From the NCBI GenBank assembly GCA_018993155.1, contig JAGKSX010000058.1:1-35249 (forward strand): DNA of 35,249 nt, read 5' to 3'. The notes under the pieces are model-generated. The model was given only the letters and a program-made list of their open reading frames with translations. It was not told the DNA's origin and searched no databases. This document shows, piece after piece, positions 7,511 to 15,850 of this stretch (within the stretch, counting starts at the first letter, position 1; each line of letters starts with the position of its first letter). The DNA comes from Hydrogenophaga sp. (GTDB lineage Bacteria > Pseudomonadota > Gammaproteobacteria > Burkholderiales > Burkholderiaceae_C). A program made the translations under genes and the position numbers.

Positions 7511-9658
7511 TTGGAACGCTCATTCCACAGCGAAATCGAAGCGCTGAAACTTGGCCAGGGTGAAACCTTCCACGGCGAAGGCATTCTGGCGGTGACCAAG
7601 GCACTGCTGCAGTCCGGCGTCACCTACGTCGGCGGCTACCAGGGCTCGCCCATTTCCCATCTGCTCGATGTGATGGTGCAGGCCAAGCCCTACATGGACG
7701 AGCTCGGCGTGCACGTCGAGGCCTGCACGAACGAGAGTTCGGCGGCCGCGATGCTGGCCGCGTCCATCATGTACCCGGTGCGCGGCGCGGTCACCTGGAA
7801 ATCGGTGGTCGGTACCAATGTCGCGTCCGACGCGCTGTCCAACCTGGCTTCGCCCGGGGTGATGGGCGGCGCGCTGATCGTGGTGGGCGAGGACTACGGC
7901 GAAGGCGCCAGCGTGATCCAGGAGCGCACGCACGCCTTCGCGATGAAGTCCGCGCTCTGGCTCATGGACCCGCGCCCCAACCTGCCCACCATCGTGCGCA
8001 TGGTCGAGAAGGGCTTCGAACTCTCCGAGGCCTCGAACACGCCGGTGATGATGGAGCTGCGCATCCGCGCCTGCCACGTGCAGGGAAGTTTCGTGGCCAG
8101 CGACAACATCGCGCCCGCCATCTCCAGCCGCCTGCAGCAGCAGGAGGCGGCCTCGTTCAGCTACGACCGCCTCTCACACCCGCCGTCCACCTTTCGCCAT
8201 GAGAAGCACAAGTACGAAGTGCGCATGCCGGCGGCGCGCAAGTTCATCGAGGAAGCGGGCCTGAACGAGCACTTCGACGGGCGCTACGGCGAGGTGGGCC
8301 TGATCGTGCAGGGTGGGCTCTACAACACCACCATGCGCGCGCTGCAGCAGGCCGGCCTGGCCAATGGCACGGGCGAGAGCGACATTCCGATGCTGGTGCT
8401 CAATGTGGTGTACCCGCTGGTGCCAGAGCAGATCGCCGCCTTCTGCGCCGGCAAGCGCGCGGTGCTGGTGATCGAGGAGGGCCAGCCCGAGTTCATCGAG
8501 CAGGACATCGCCACGCAGCTGCGCCGCGCCGATCTGCAGACCCGCCTGCACGGCAAGGACCTGCTGCCCATGGGCGGCGAGTACACGGCCGAGATCCTGC
8601 TGAAAGGGCTCACGGCCTTCGTGGGCGAGCACCTGCCCGCGCTGGACACCACCACGGCGACCACCTTCAGCACCGAGCTGGCCGAGGTGCGCGAGCGCGC
8701 ACTGGTCGAACTCGGCGGTGCCGTGCCCGCGCGCCCACCCAATTTCTGCACCGGTTGCCCCGAGCGCCCGGTGTTCGCTGCGCTCAAGCTGGTCGAGCGC
8801 GAAGTGGGCAAGCTGCACATCTCCACCGACATCGGCTGCCATTCCTTCGCCACCTTCGAACCGTTCTCGTTCGGCAACTCCATCCTCGGCTACGGCATGA
8901 GCATGGCGTCCAGCGCGGCGGTGAAGAACTTCTCGGCCAAGCGGCCGATCGCCATCATGGGCGACGGGGGGTTCTGGCACAACGGCCTGCTCTCGGGCGT
9001 GAGCTCGACCCTGCTCAACCAGGGCGACGGCGTGCTGGTGATCATGAAGAACGGCTACACCTCGGCCACCGGCACGCAGGAGACCATGTCCACGCCGGCC
9101 TCCGAAGCCAAGCGCGTGGCCGAGGGCTCCAGCGCCACGGCCGACGAGATGACGATCGAGAACACGCTGCAGGGCATGGGCGTGAAGTGGGTCAAGACGG
9201 TGCACAACTACCGCGTCTCCAAGGTGCGGGATGTGTTGAAGGAGGCGGTGAATTCACCGTTCCAAGGCCTCAAGGTGGTGATTGCCGAAGGCGAGTGCCA
9301 GCTCGAACGCCAGCGCCGCCTCAAGCCGATCCGCGCGCGCCGCCTCAAGGAAGGCCTGCGCAGTGTGCGCACGCGCTATGGCGTGGACGAGGACACCTGC
9401 ACCGGCGACCACTCCTGCATCCGCCTCTCGGGCTGCCCCACGCTCACCGTCAAGCCCACGAACGATCCGCTGCGGCGCGAACCCGTGGCGCACGTCACCA
9501 ACGGCTGCGTGGGCTGCGGCCTGTGCGGCGAGGTGGCCGATGCCGCCGTGCTGTGCCCCTCGTTCCACAAGATCGAGATCGTCACGCACCCCAGCTGGTG
9601 GGACCGCCTCACCGACCGCTTCAACCGCTTCTTCATCGGCCTGCTGCAGCCCGCCTGA
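7511..9658 (+). CDS. iorA: Indolepyruvate ferredoxin oxidoreductase alpha-like subunit
   Basis: Large TPP- and iron-sulfur-dependent subunit (715 residues) of an indolepyruvate/aryl-pyruvate:acceptor oxidoreductase, which converts a 2-oxoacid plus CoA to acyl-CoA and CO2. The pyrimidine-binding domain is at the N-terminus (GGYQGSPISHLLDV). The C-terminal TPP domain contains GDGGFWHNGL and the NGYTSATG stretch. A ferredoxin-like tail carries Cys630, 636, 642, 666, 669, 672 and 682. The CVGCGLC run is followed by a longer spacer than usual before the CP. The start is TTG at 7511, chosen because AGGAG lies nine bases upstream and the reading frame has no nearby ATG that keeps the conserved N-terminus. 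The iorB-like gene follows after four bases. Acceptor and substrate (phenylpyruvate, indolepyruvate or another) cannot be told from sequence. Confidence 0.87.
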   Translation: MERSFHSEIEALKLGQGETFHGEGILAVTKALLQSGVTYVGGYQGSPISHLLDVMVQAKPYMDELGVHVEACTNESSAAAMLAASIMYPVRGAVTWKSVVGTNVASDALSNLASPGVMGGALIVVGEDYGEGASVIQERTHAFAMKSALWLMDPRPNLPTIVRMVEKGFELSEASNTPVMMELRIRACHVQGSFVASDNIAPAISSRLQQQEAASFSYDRLSHPPSTFRHEKHKYEVRMPAARKFIEEAGLNEHFDGRYGEVGLIVQGGLYNTTMRALQQAGLANGTGESDIPMLVLNVVYPLVPEQIAAFCAGKRAVLVIEEGQPEFIEQDIATQLRRADLQTRLHGKDLLPMGGEYTAEILLKGLTAFVGEHLPALDTTTATTFSTELAEVRERALVELGGAVPARPPNFCTGCPERPVFAALKLVEREVGKLHISTDIGCHSFATFEPFSFGNSILGYGMSMASSAAVKNFSAKRPIAIMGDGGFWHNGLLSGVSSTLLNQGDGVLVIMKNGYTSATGTQETMSTPASEAKRVAEGSSATADEMTIENTLQGMGVKWVKTVHNYRVSKVRDVLKEAVNSPFQGLKVVIAEGECQLERQRRLKPIRARRLKEGLRSVRTRYGVDEDTCTGDHSCIRLSGCPTLTVKPTNDPLRREPVAHVTNGCVGCGLCGEVADAAVLCPSFHKIEIVTHPSWWDRLTDRFNRFFIGLLQPA

Positions 9659-9662
9659 TCCC

Positions 9663-11240
9663 ATGACATCAAGAGACGATTCCTACGGCATCCTCATCGC
9701 CGCGCTGGGCGGCGAGGGCGGCGGCGTGCTGGCCGACTGGCTGGTGCAGTGCGCGCGCCGACACGGCCTGCCGGTGCAGGCCACCTCGGTGCCCGGCGTG
9801 GCGCAGCGCACCGGCGCCACCAGCTACTACATCGAGCTGCTGCGCGAACCCGTGAGCGGGTCGGTGCAGCCCGTGTTCGGCCTGACACCGGTGGCCGGCC
9901 GCGTGGACGTGCTGGTGGCCAGCGAGTTGCTGGAAGCCGCTCGCATGGTCGAGCGCGGCTTCGTCACCGACCGCACCACGCTGATCGCGTCCACGCACCG
10001 CGTCTACACCACGGTGGAGAAGATGCACATGGCCGACGGCCGGCAGGACCCGCAGCGCCTGGCCGATGCCGCGCGCGCGCTGGCGCGCCACGCCGTGCTG
10101 TTCGACATGGAAGCCGTGACCGTGAAGACCGGCACCGTGGTCTCCGCCGTGATGTTCGGCGCGCTCGCCGGTGCCGGTGTGCTGCCCTGGCCGCGCAGCG
10201 TGTGCGAGGACGTGATCCGCGAATCCGGCAAGGGCGTGCAGGCCAGCCTGGCCGGTTTTGCCGCGGCGTTCGACGAGGCCGCGCAACCTTCGACCCCCAC
10301 CACCGAGGTGTCGAAGGACGCGCTGCAGGTGCTGGCCGATGCCCAGTTGCCACCCGCACTGCAGGGCGAATGGATGGTGCGGCTGCAGGCCTGGCCGACC
10401 GCCGTGCAGTTGCTTGCCGCGCACGGCGCGCTGCGCTGCCGCGACTACCAGAACGACCGCTATGCCCAGACCTTCTTCGACCACGTGCAAGGCCTGGTGG
10501 ACGCGACGCCACCGGCCGCCAGCGAGGCCTTGGAAGAGGCGGTGCGCCACCTCGCACTGTGGATGTGCTTCGAAGACGTGATCCGCGTCGCCGACCTCAA
10601 GACCCGGCGCAGCCGCTACGCGCGCGTGGCGAGCGAAGCCCAGGCCAAGCCAGGCGACATCGTGCGCGTCACCGAGCACTTCAAGCCCGGTGTCGACGAA
10701 GTGGCGGCCGTGTTGCCGCGCGCGCTGGGGCAGTGGCTGGTGGCGCTGGCCACGAAGCGCGGCTGGATGGGCAAGGCCCACGTCGGCCTGCACATCCGCT
10801 CCACCAGCCTCTGGGGTTACCTCATGTTGCGCAGCCTCGCCTGGCTGCGACCGCTGCGGCCGCGTTCGCTGCGCTACGCGCAGGAGCACGAAACGCTGGG
10901 CGTGTGGCTGGCGGCGATGCGCCGGGTGCTGCGGCAGGCGCCCGCGCTGGCGCTGGTGCTCGCGGGCCTCCCGCAGGTGCTCAAGGGCTATGGCGACACG
11001 CAGGTGCGCGGCCGCGAAAACTACGCGCGCCTGTGGGCCGCGCATGTGGCGCCGGTGCTCGCCGGCACCGCCGACGCCGAGCAGGTCGCCCCCCGTCTGC
11101 GCGAGGCCCTGCGGACCACGCTGGCCGATCCCGAAGGCAAGCTCAACCAGGCGCACCGCGCCGCCAGCCCGAAAGCGCAACCCATTTTCTGGGCCCCAAA
11201 GGCCGCACCTCGGGAAACCACGCTCACCCCCCGCGCATGA
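9663..11240 (+). CDS. iorB: Indolepyruvate oxidoreductase beta-like subunit with DUF6537 extension
   Basis: Partner subunit of IorA, 525 residues, more than twice the roughly 200 residues of archaeal IorB. Residues 10-200 form the pyruvate:ferredoxin oxidoreductase gamma-type domain (GILIAALGGEGGGVLADWL, SVPGVAQRTGATSYYIEL). The remaining 300 or so residues form the C-terminal extension (DUF6537-like) seen in proteobacterial versions, with WGYLMLRSLAWLRPLRPRSLRY and a helical end. The ATG at 9663 is four bases past the iorA stop, so the two are translationally linked. The same frame stays open well upstream into iorA, but that part is an out-of-frame shadow. The extension's job is unknown; it may help couple the enzyme to an aerobic electron acceptor, which is inference. 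Confidence 0.86.
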   Translation: MTSRDDSYGILIAALGGEGGGVLADWLVQCARRHGLPVQATSVPGVAQRTGATSYYIELLREPVSGSVQPVFGLTPVAGRVDVLVASELLEAARMVERGFVTDRTTLIASTHRVYTTVEKMHMADGRQDPQRLADAARALARHAVLFDMEAVTVKTGTVVSAVMFGALAGAGVLPWPRSVCEDVIRESGKGVQASLAGFAAAFDEAAQPSTPTTEVSKDALQVLADAQLPPALQGEWMVRLQAWPTAVQLLAAHGALRCRDYQNDRYAQTFFDHVQGLVDATPPAASEALEEAVRHLALWMCFEDVIRVADLKTRRSRYARVASEAQAKPGDIVRVTEHFKPGVDEVAAVLPRALGQWLVALATKRGWMGKAHVGLHIRSTSLWGYLMLRSLAWLRPLRPRSLRYAQEHETLGVWLAAMRRVLRQAPALALVLAGLPQVLKGYGDTQVRGRENYARLWAAHVAPVLAGTADAEQVAPRLREALRTTLADPEGKLNQAHRAASPKAQPIFWAPKAAPRETTLTPRA

Positions 11241-11292
11241 ATGCCTGCACCATGCGCCTTTCGTGAAAAACCTCAACAACCAGGAGACAAAG

Positions 11293-12324
11293 ATGAAGAA
11301 CCCGATCCAGACTTCCTTGCGCGCTGTTGCCATGGCAACCCTGCTGCTGGGCGCGGCCGTCGCGCAGGCACAGGACAAGGCGGTCGAACTGAAGTTCGCG
11401 CACTGGCTGCCGGCCTCGCACCCGCTGGCCAAGCTGGGGTTCGAGCCCTGGGCCAAGTCGGTGGAGGCGGCGTCCAAGGGCTCGATCAAGGTCGCCCTGT
11501 TCCCGGCGCAGCAGCTCGGCAAGGCCGCCGACCACTACGACATGGCGCGCGACGGCATCGCCGAGATGACCTGGGTGAACCCGGGTTACCAGGCCGGCCG
11601 CTTCCCCATGATCGCCGCCGGTGAACTGCCCTTCCTGATCGGCAAGCCCGGCCCCGGCTCGGCCGCGCTGGACCAGTGGTACCGCTCCTACGCCGCCACC
11701 GAAATGAAGGACGTGAAGTTCTGCTTCGCTCACGTGCACATCGGCACCTTCCACGCCAAGAAGCCGATCACCGAACCCGGCCAGTTGAAGGGCATGAAGA
11801 TCCGCTCGGCCAACGGCACCGTGGCCCAGACCATGACGCTGCTCGGCGCGACCAACGTGCAGGTCTCGGCCCCCGAGTCGCGCGACGCGCTCGACAAGGG
11901 CGTGGCCGATGCCATCACCTTCCCCTGGAACTCCATCGTGTCCTTCGGCATCGACAAGGCCGTCAAGTTCCACAGCGACATGCGCTTCTACGCCTCCGAC
12001 TTCGTCTGGGTGCTCAACAAGCCCTGGTACGACAAGCTGGCGGCCGGCCAGAAGAAGGTCATCGACGACCACTGCAACAACGAGTGGGCCGGCAAGGTCG
12101 GTGGCGCCTGGGGCGATGAGGAAGACTCGGGCCAGGCCAAGCTGGAGAAGACGCCGGGCCACACCATCGTGAAGATCTCGCCTGCTCAGCTCGACGTGTG
12201 GAAGAAGGCGGTCGATCCGGTGTACGCCCAGTGGGTGAAGGCGGCCGACGCCGCGGGCAACAAGGGCCAGGCCGCGCTGGACGACCTGCGCAAGGAACTG
12301 GCCAACCGCAAAGCCGGTAGCTGA
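11293..12324 (+). CDS. TRAP transporter substrate-binding protein (DctP family)
   Basis: Periplasmic solute receptor of a tripartite ATP-independent periplasmic transporter, 343 residues. A Sec signal peptide covers residues 1-26, ending AQA before QDKAVELKFAHW. The mature part has the DctP fold with the FAHWLPASHPL start, and GMKIRSANG in the middle supplies the carboxylate-binding arginine region typical of the family. The start at 11293 follows CAGGAG six bases upstream. It lies 52 bases after iorB, and its own stop overlaps the start of the small membrane subunit by one base. Position behind iorAB suggests that it imports the organic acid processed by the oxidoreductase; the ligand is not identifiable from sequence. 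Confidence 0.93.
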   Translation: MKNPIQTSLRAVAMATLLLGAAVAQAQDKAVELKFAHWLPASHPLAKLGFEPWAKSVEAASKGSIKVALFPAQQLGKAADHYDMARDGIAEMTWVNPGYQAGRFPMIAAGELPFLIGKPGPGSAALDQWYRSYAATEMKDVKFCFAHVHIGTFHAKKPITEPGQLKGMKIRSANGTVAQTMTLLGATNVQVSAPESRDALDKGVADAITFPWNSIVSFGIDKAVKFHSDMRFYASDFVWVLNKPWYDKLAAGQKKVIDDHCNNEWAGKVGGAWGDEEDSGQAKLEKTPGHTIVKISPAQLDVWKKAVDPVYAQWVKAADAAGNKGQAALDDLRKELANRKAGS

Positions 12325-12830
12325 TGAAGCGCCTGTTCTCGGCCATCGAGACGGTGGCCGCGCTCTTCCTGCTGCTGATCGCGTTGCTCACGGCGGGCAA
12401 CGTGCTGCTGCGCTACGCGTTCAGCATGCAGATCCCCGACTGGTTCGACGGCACGCAGATGCTGCAGGGCATCGCGATGTTCTGGGGCATCGCCCTGGCC
12501 ACCTACTACGGCACCCACATCGGGGTGGACATCGTGTGGGAGCACCTTGGCCCCAAGGGCCAGCGCCGCATGGACCTGCTGGCCACAGCCCTGACCGCCG
12601 CCTTCCTCGTGCCCCTGGCGTGGATGGTGTGGGTCAAGGTCGGCGGCACCGGCAGCCAGGGCACCATGGACCTGCGGCTGCCGCTGCAGTGGTTCTACAG
12701 CGTGGCTGCCGTGGGCGCCAGCGTGGCGGCGGTGCTGGCGCTGGTGCGCCTCATGCACCTCTGGCAGGGCCGCGCGGCCACTCCCGAGCCGGTGGACGAC
12801 GACGTGCCAGGAGCGGCCCATGGATCGTGA
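12324..12830 (+). CDS. TRAP transporter small permease (DctQ family)
   Basis: Small membrane subunit of the TRAP transporter, 168 residues with four predicted transmembrane helices (about residues 10-32, 48-68, 88-110, 128-150). The start ATG shares one base with the stop of the binding-protein gene, and the end overlaps the large permease gene by 11 bases, so all three are translationally coupled. RYAFSMQIPDWFDGTQMLQGIAMFWGIA in pieces matches the DctQ pattern around the second helix. Acts in the inner membrane, bracing the large subunit. Sequence after residue 150 is a short cytosolic tail. Confidence 0.92.
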   Translation: MKRLFSAIETVAALFLLLIALLTAGNVLLRYAFSMQIPDWFDGTQMLQGIAMFWGIALATYYGTHIGVDIVWEHLGPKGQRRMDLLATALTAAFLVPLAWMVWVKVGGTGSQGTMDLRLPLQWFYSVAAVGASVAAVLALVRLMHLWQGRAATPEPVDDDVPGAAHGS

Positions 12831-14121
12831 TCTGGTGGCCCTGCTGGGCTTCGTGGGCATGTTCGCCCTCATGGCCGTGCGCGTGCCGATCGGCATCGCC
12901 ATGGGCATCGCGGGCGTGGGCGGCTTCGCGCTGCTTTCGGGCACCACGCCCGCGCTCAACCTGCTGGCCAACGTGCCGCTGTCGGTGCTCACCGACTACA
13001 ACCTCATCGTGATCCCGATGTTCATCCTGATGGGGGCCTTCGCCTCGCATTCGGGCATGAGCACCGAGCTGTTCAAGGCGGGGCGGGCCTGGCTGGGCCA
13101 TCGGCGCGGCGGCCTGGCGCTGGCGTCCATCGCGGCCTGCGGTGGCTTCTCGGCCATCAACGGTTCCTCGGTCGCCACCGCGGCCACCATGACGCAGGTG
13201 GCCCTGCCCGAAATGCGCCGCGCGGGCTACCACCCGGGCTTCTCGGCCGGGCTGATCGCGGCCGGCGGCACGCTGGGCATCATGATCCCGCCCTCGGTGA
13301 TCATGGTGCTCTACGGCATCATGACCGAGACCGACATCACCAAGCTGTTCGCCGCCGGCATCATCCCGGGCTTCATGGCGATCGCTTTCTACAGCGTGGT
13401 GGTGGCCATCGTCGCGCGCCTGCGGCCCGACACCATGCCCCGCGGTGAACGCCTGGGCTGGGGCGAGCGCTTCGCCTCGCTGCGCCCGCTGTGGGCGGTG
13501 GTGGTGCTGTTCGTGTTCGTGCTGGGCGGCATCTACGGTGGCCTCTTCACCGTGCAGGAAGCCGCCGGCGTGGGCGCGATCGGCACGCTGGCCATCGGCA
13601 TGCTGCGCGGGCGCCTGGGCTGGAAGCAGATCAAGGCCGCGCTCATCGGTGCGCTGCGCGTGTCCTCGGCCATCATGATGATCGTGGTCGGCGCCTACCT
13701 GTTCGGCTACTTCCTCACCATCACCCAGTTCACGCAGAACGCGGTGGAGTTCCTGGTCCACCTGCCGGTGGGGCCGTACGGCGTGCTGGCGCTCATCATG
13801 GTGGGCTACCTGATCCTCGGTGCGGTGATGGACGAACTCGCGATGATCCTGCTGACCGTGCCCATCGTGTTCCCCGCGATGATGCAGCTGGGTTTCGACC
13901 CGGTGTGGTTCGGCGTGATCGTGGTGATGGCGGTGACCTTCGGCATGATCTGCCCGCCCGTGGGCATGAACGTGTTCGTGATCAACTCCATCGCGCGCGA
14001 CGTGCCGCTGGGCGCGATCTACAAGGGCACCATGCCCTTCATCGCGGTGGACGTGGTGCGCCTGCTGATCCTGTGCGCGTTCCCGGCCCTGTCGCTGTGG
14101 CTGCCGGGGTTCATTGAATAG
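12820..14121 (+). CDS. TRAP transporter large permease (DctM family)
   Basis: Ion-coupled translocation subunit of the TRAP transporter, 433 residues, with about 12 hydrophobic segments of the ion-transporter (IT) superfamily. The conserved re-entrant motif AAGGTLGIMIPPS is present near residue 147, and its second pseudo-repeat counterpart GMICPPVGMNVFVI is near residue 375. Sodium-driven import of a carboxylate is the known role of the family. It is the last gene of the iorAB-TRAP cluster. After its stop a long GC-rich hairpin (14121-14151) occurs before the esterase gene. Confidence 0.94.
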   Translation: MDRDLVALLGFVGMFALMAVRVPIGIAMGIAGVGGFALLSGTTPALNLLANVPLSVLTDYNLIVIPMFILMGAFASHSGMSTELFKAGRAWLGHRRGGLALASIAACGGFSAINGSSVATAATMTQVALPEMRRAGYHPGFSAGLIAAGGTLGIMIPPSVIMVLYGIMTETDITKLFAAGIIPGFMAIAFYSVVVAIVARLRPDTMPRGERLGWGERFASLRPLWAVVVLFVFVLGGIYGGLFTVQEAAGVGAIGTLAIGMLRGRLGWKQIKAALIGALRVSSAIMMIVVGAYLFGYFLTITQFTQNAVEFLVHLPVGPYGVLALIMVGYLILGAVMDELAMILLTVPIVFPAMMQLGFDPVWFGVIVVMAVTFGMICPPVGMNVFVINSIARDVPLGAIYKGTMPFIAVDVVRLLILCAFPALSLWLPGFIE

Positions 14122-14151
14122 CGGCATGGCGCCTTCGTGGCGCTATGCTGC
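14121..14151 (+). repeat. Long hairpin between dctM and the esterase gene
   Basis: GCGGCATGGCGCC (14121-14133) can pair along 13 positions (two of them G-U in RNA) with GGCGCTATGCTGC (14139-14151), around a loop TTCGT. It begins at the last base of the dctM stop codon and ends five bases before the esterase ATG at 14157. There is no T-run. It may be an operon-end or translation-limiting structure; the in-frame ATG at 14145 is buried in its stem. Confidence 0.55.
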
Positions 14152-14156
14152 CGTTC

Positions 14157-14858
14157 ATGAACACCCCTTTCCTCGAAACCCTTGAAGCGGTGAGCGGCGG
14201 CGACGCCGCCGCTCAGCCCGTCGCCTCCCTCATCGTGCTGCACGGCCTGGGCGCCGACGGCAACGACTTCGTGCCGATCGCGCGCGAGCTTGACCTGAGC
14301 GCGGTCGGCCCGGTGCGCTTCGTGTTCCCCAGCGCCCCGGTGCAGCCGGTCACCCTCAACGGTGGCTACCGGATGCGCGCCTGGTACGACATCCACCCGC
14401 CCAGCGCCCACCCGGCCGTGCCGCGCCTCGAAGACGAGGCCGGCCTGCGCGCCGCGCAAGGCCTGGTGCAAGGCCTGATCGACCGCGAAGTCACGCGCGG
14501 CGTGCCGTCCCACCGCATCGTGCTGATGGGTTTCTCGCAAGGATGCGCCATGACGCTCATGACCGGCCTGCGCGCACCGCAGCGCCTGGCCGGGCTGGTG
14601 GGGCTTTCAGGCTACCTGCCGATCGCCGAAACCACCGCCGCCGAGCGCGGCGAGGCCAACCGCGACACACCCATCTTCCTCGCGCACGGCGAAGACGACC
14701 CCATGGTCACCATCGACCGCGCCATCGCTTCGCGCGACGAGCTGTTGCGCCTGGGGTATGCGGTGGAATGGCACAGCTACCCGATGGAACACACCGTGAG
14801 CACGCAGGAGGTGGACGACCTCAACGTGTGGTTGTTGAAGGTCCTGGCCGACGCATGA
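14157..14858 (+). CDS. Carboxylesterase / phospholipase family alpha/beta hydrolase
   Basis: Serine hydrolase of 233 residues in the carboxylesterase/acyl-protein-thioesterase group (PF02230). The nucleophile is Ser127 in GFSQG, the acid Asp181 in GEDDPMV, and the base His212 in PMEHTV. HGLGADGNDF near residue 29 forms the oxyanion-hole region. It cleaves short acyl esters in the cytosol; the physiological substrate is not known. The start was set at the ATG at 14157 instead of 14145 because the earlier ATG lies inside a strong hairpin and MNTPFLETLE resembles family starts. It overlaps the convergent EamA gene by 38 bases at its end. It may be expressed by read-through from the TRAP operon or from its own promoter. 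Confidence 0.9.
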   Translation: MNTPFLETLEAVSGGDAAAQPVASLIVLHGLGADGNDFVPIARELDLSAVGPVRFVFPSAPVQPVTLNGGYRMRAWYDIHPPSAHPAVPRLEDEAGLRAAQGLVQGLIDREVTRGVPSHRIVLMGFSQGCAMTLMTGLRAPQRLAGLVGLSGYLPIAETTAAERGEANRDTPIFLAHGEDDPMVTIDRAIASRDELLRLGYAVEWHSYPMEHTVSTQEVDDLNVWLLKVLADA

Positions 14859-15780
14859 CCGTGCGGGCCAGGCGCGCCATGTCGCGCCCGTAGAGGATCA
14901 GCGCCAGCGCCAGGCCGATCACCGGCATGGCGACAAACACCCAGCCGGTGAGCCGCTCGCCGCCCAGCCACACGCCCACGCACAGCGCCACCACGGGGTT
15001 CACGAAGGAGTAGCTGCCTGCCAGCGCCGCCGTGGTGTTCTTCAGCAGCCAGAGGTAGGCGTTGAGCGTGACCATGGTGCCCATGACCACGAGGTACAGC
15101 CAGGCCAGCACCGAGGCCAGCGACACCTGTTGCCAGGCCACGGTGCGCGCGCCCGGCTCCCACAGCGCGGCCACCACCAGCCCGAGCAGGCCGCCCAGCA
15201 GCCACTGCGCGGCCGAGGCCATGGCGGGCGGCGGCAGGGCCATGCGGCGCGAGGCGTAGGAACCCAGGCTCCAGGCCAAGGGCGCGCCGAAGGCGCACAG
15301 CGAGCCCATCAACGTGGTCGAAAAATCGCCCTCCAGCGCCAGCAGCAGCGCGCCGCTCGCGCCCAGCACGAGGCCGATCCAGCTGGTCAGCGGCACGCGC
15401 TCGCCGCCCCAGCGCGTCCACAGCGCGAGCCACATCGGCATGGTGGTCACCACGGTGGCCATCAGGCCCGAGCCGATGCCGGCCTTCTGCGCCAGCACCA
15501 CCAGCGCCATGGCCGCGAAAGCCATCAGGCCACCGATCAGCGCGCTGGCGCGCCACTGCGCCGCCGTCGGCCAGGCCTGGCCCTGCCAGCGCGCGATGCC
15601 GAGCATCAACACACCCGCCGCCACGAAGCGCGCGCCGTTCATGAGCACGGGCGGCAGGGACTGCATGGCCACGTCGAGCGCGAAGTAGGTCGTGCCCCAG
15701 ACCAGGTAGACGATCAGCAGGGCCCCGCCCAGGCGCAGGGTCTGGCGGTCCAGGCGATTCGGGTTGAAAATGGCAGGCAT
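14821..15780 (-). CDS. EamA/DMT-family transporter
   Basis: Drug/metabolite-superfamily permease with ten predicted transmembrane helices in two EamA repeats; 319 residues from the ATG at 15780. The frame stays open 33 codons further upstream (to 15879), but that stretch runs over the start of the divergent Lrp gene and is not membrane-like at its end, so MPAIFNPNRLD is the better start. WGTTYFALDVAMQSLPPVLMNGARF in pieces is typical of YedA-like exporters; the second repeat begins near APLAWSLGSYASRR. Divergent from an Lrp/AsnC regulator with 70 bases between the starts, a common arrangement for amino-acid exporters. Substrate unknown. The C-terminus overlaps the esterase gene by 38 bases in the opposite sense. 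Confidence 0.88.
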   Translation of the reverse strand: MPAIFNPNRLDRQTLRLGGALLIVYLVWGTTYFALDVAMQSLPPVLMNGARFVAAGVLMLGIARWQGQAWPTAAQWRASALIGGLMAFAAMALVVLAQKAGIGSGLMATVVTTMPMWLALWTRWGGERVPLTSWIGLVLGASGALLLALEGDFSTTLMGSLCAFGAPLAWSLGSYASRRMALPPPAMASAAQWLLGGLLGLVVAALWEPGARTVAWQQVSLASVLAWLYLVVMGTMVTLNAYLWLLKNTTAALAGSYSFVNPVVALCVGVWLGGERLTGWVFVAMPVIGLALALILYGRDMARLARTVMRRPGPSTTTR

Positions 15781-15827
15781 CGCAAGATGATTGACGGAAA
15801 TTATTCGGAAAATCGCTTGAAAACTGA

Positions 15828-15841
15828 AGTTTGATCGAACT
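15828..15841. promoter_or_regulatory. Candidate operator between EamA and Lrp genes
   Basis: AGTTTGATCGAACT is a 14-bp palindrome with one mismatched pair, in an AT-rich island (about 15790-15850) that stands out from the GC-rich surroundings. It lies 10 bases upstream of the Lrp-family start codon, inside the shared 70-base intergenic region. Lrp proteins bind such imperfect AT-rich palindromes. Assignment is inference. Confidence 0.4.
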
Positions 15842-15850
15842 ATTGGCGAT

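Noticed and set aside
9282-11240. A 652-residue version of the IorB-like protein starting inside iorA
   Set aside because: The first 127 residues are an out-of-frame reading of iorA; the family N-terminus begins at the ATG at 9663.
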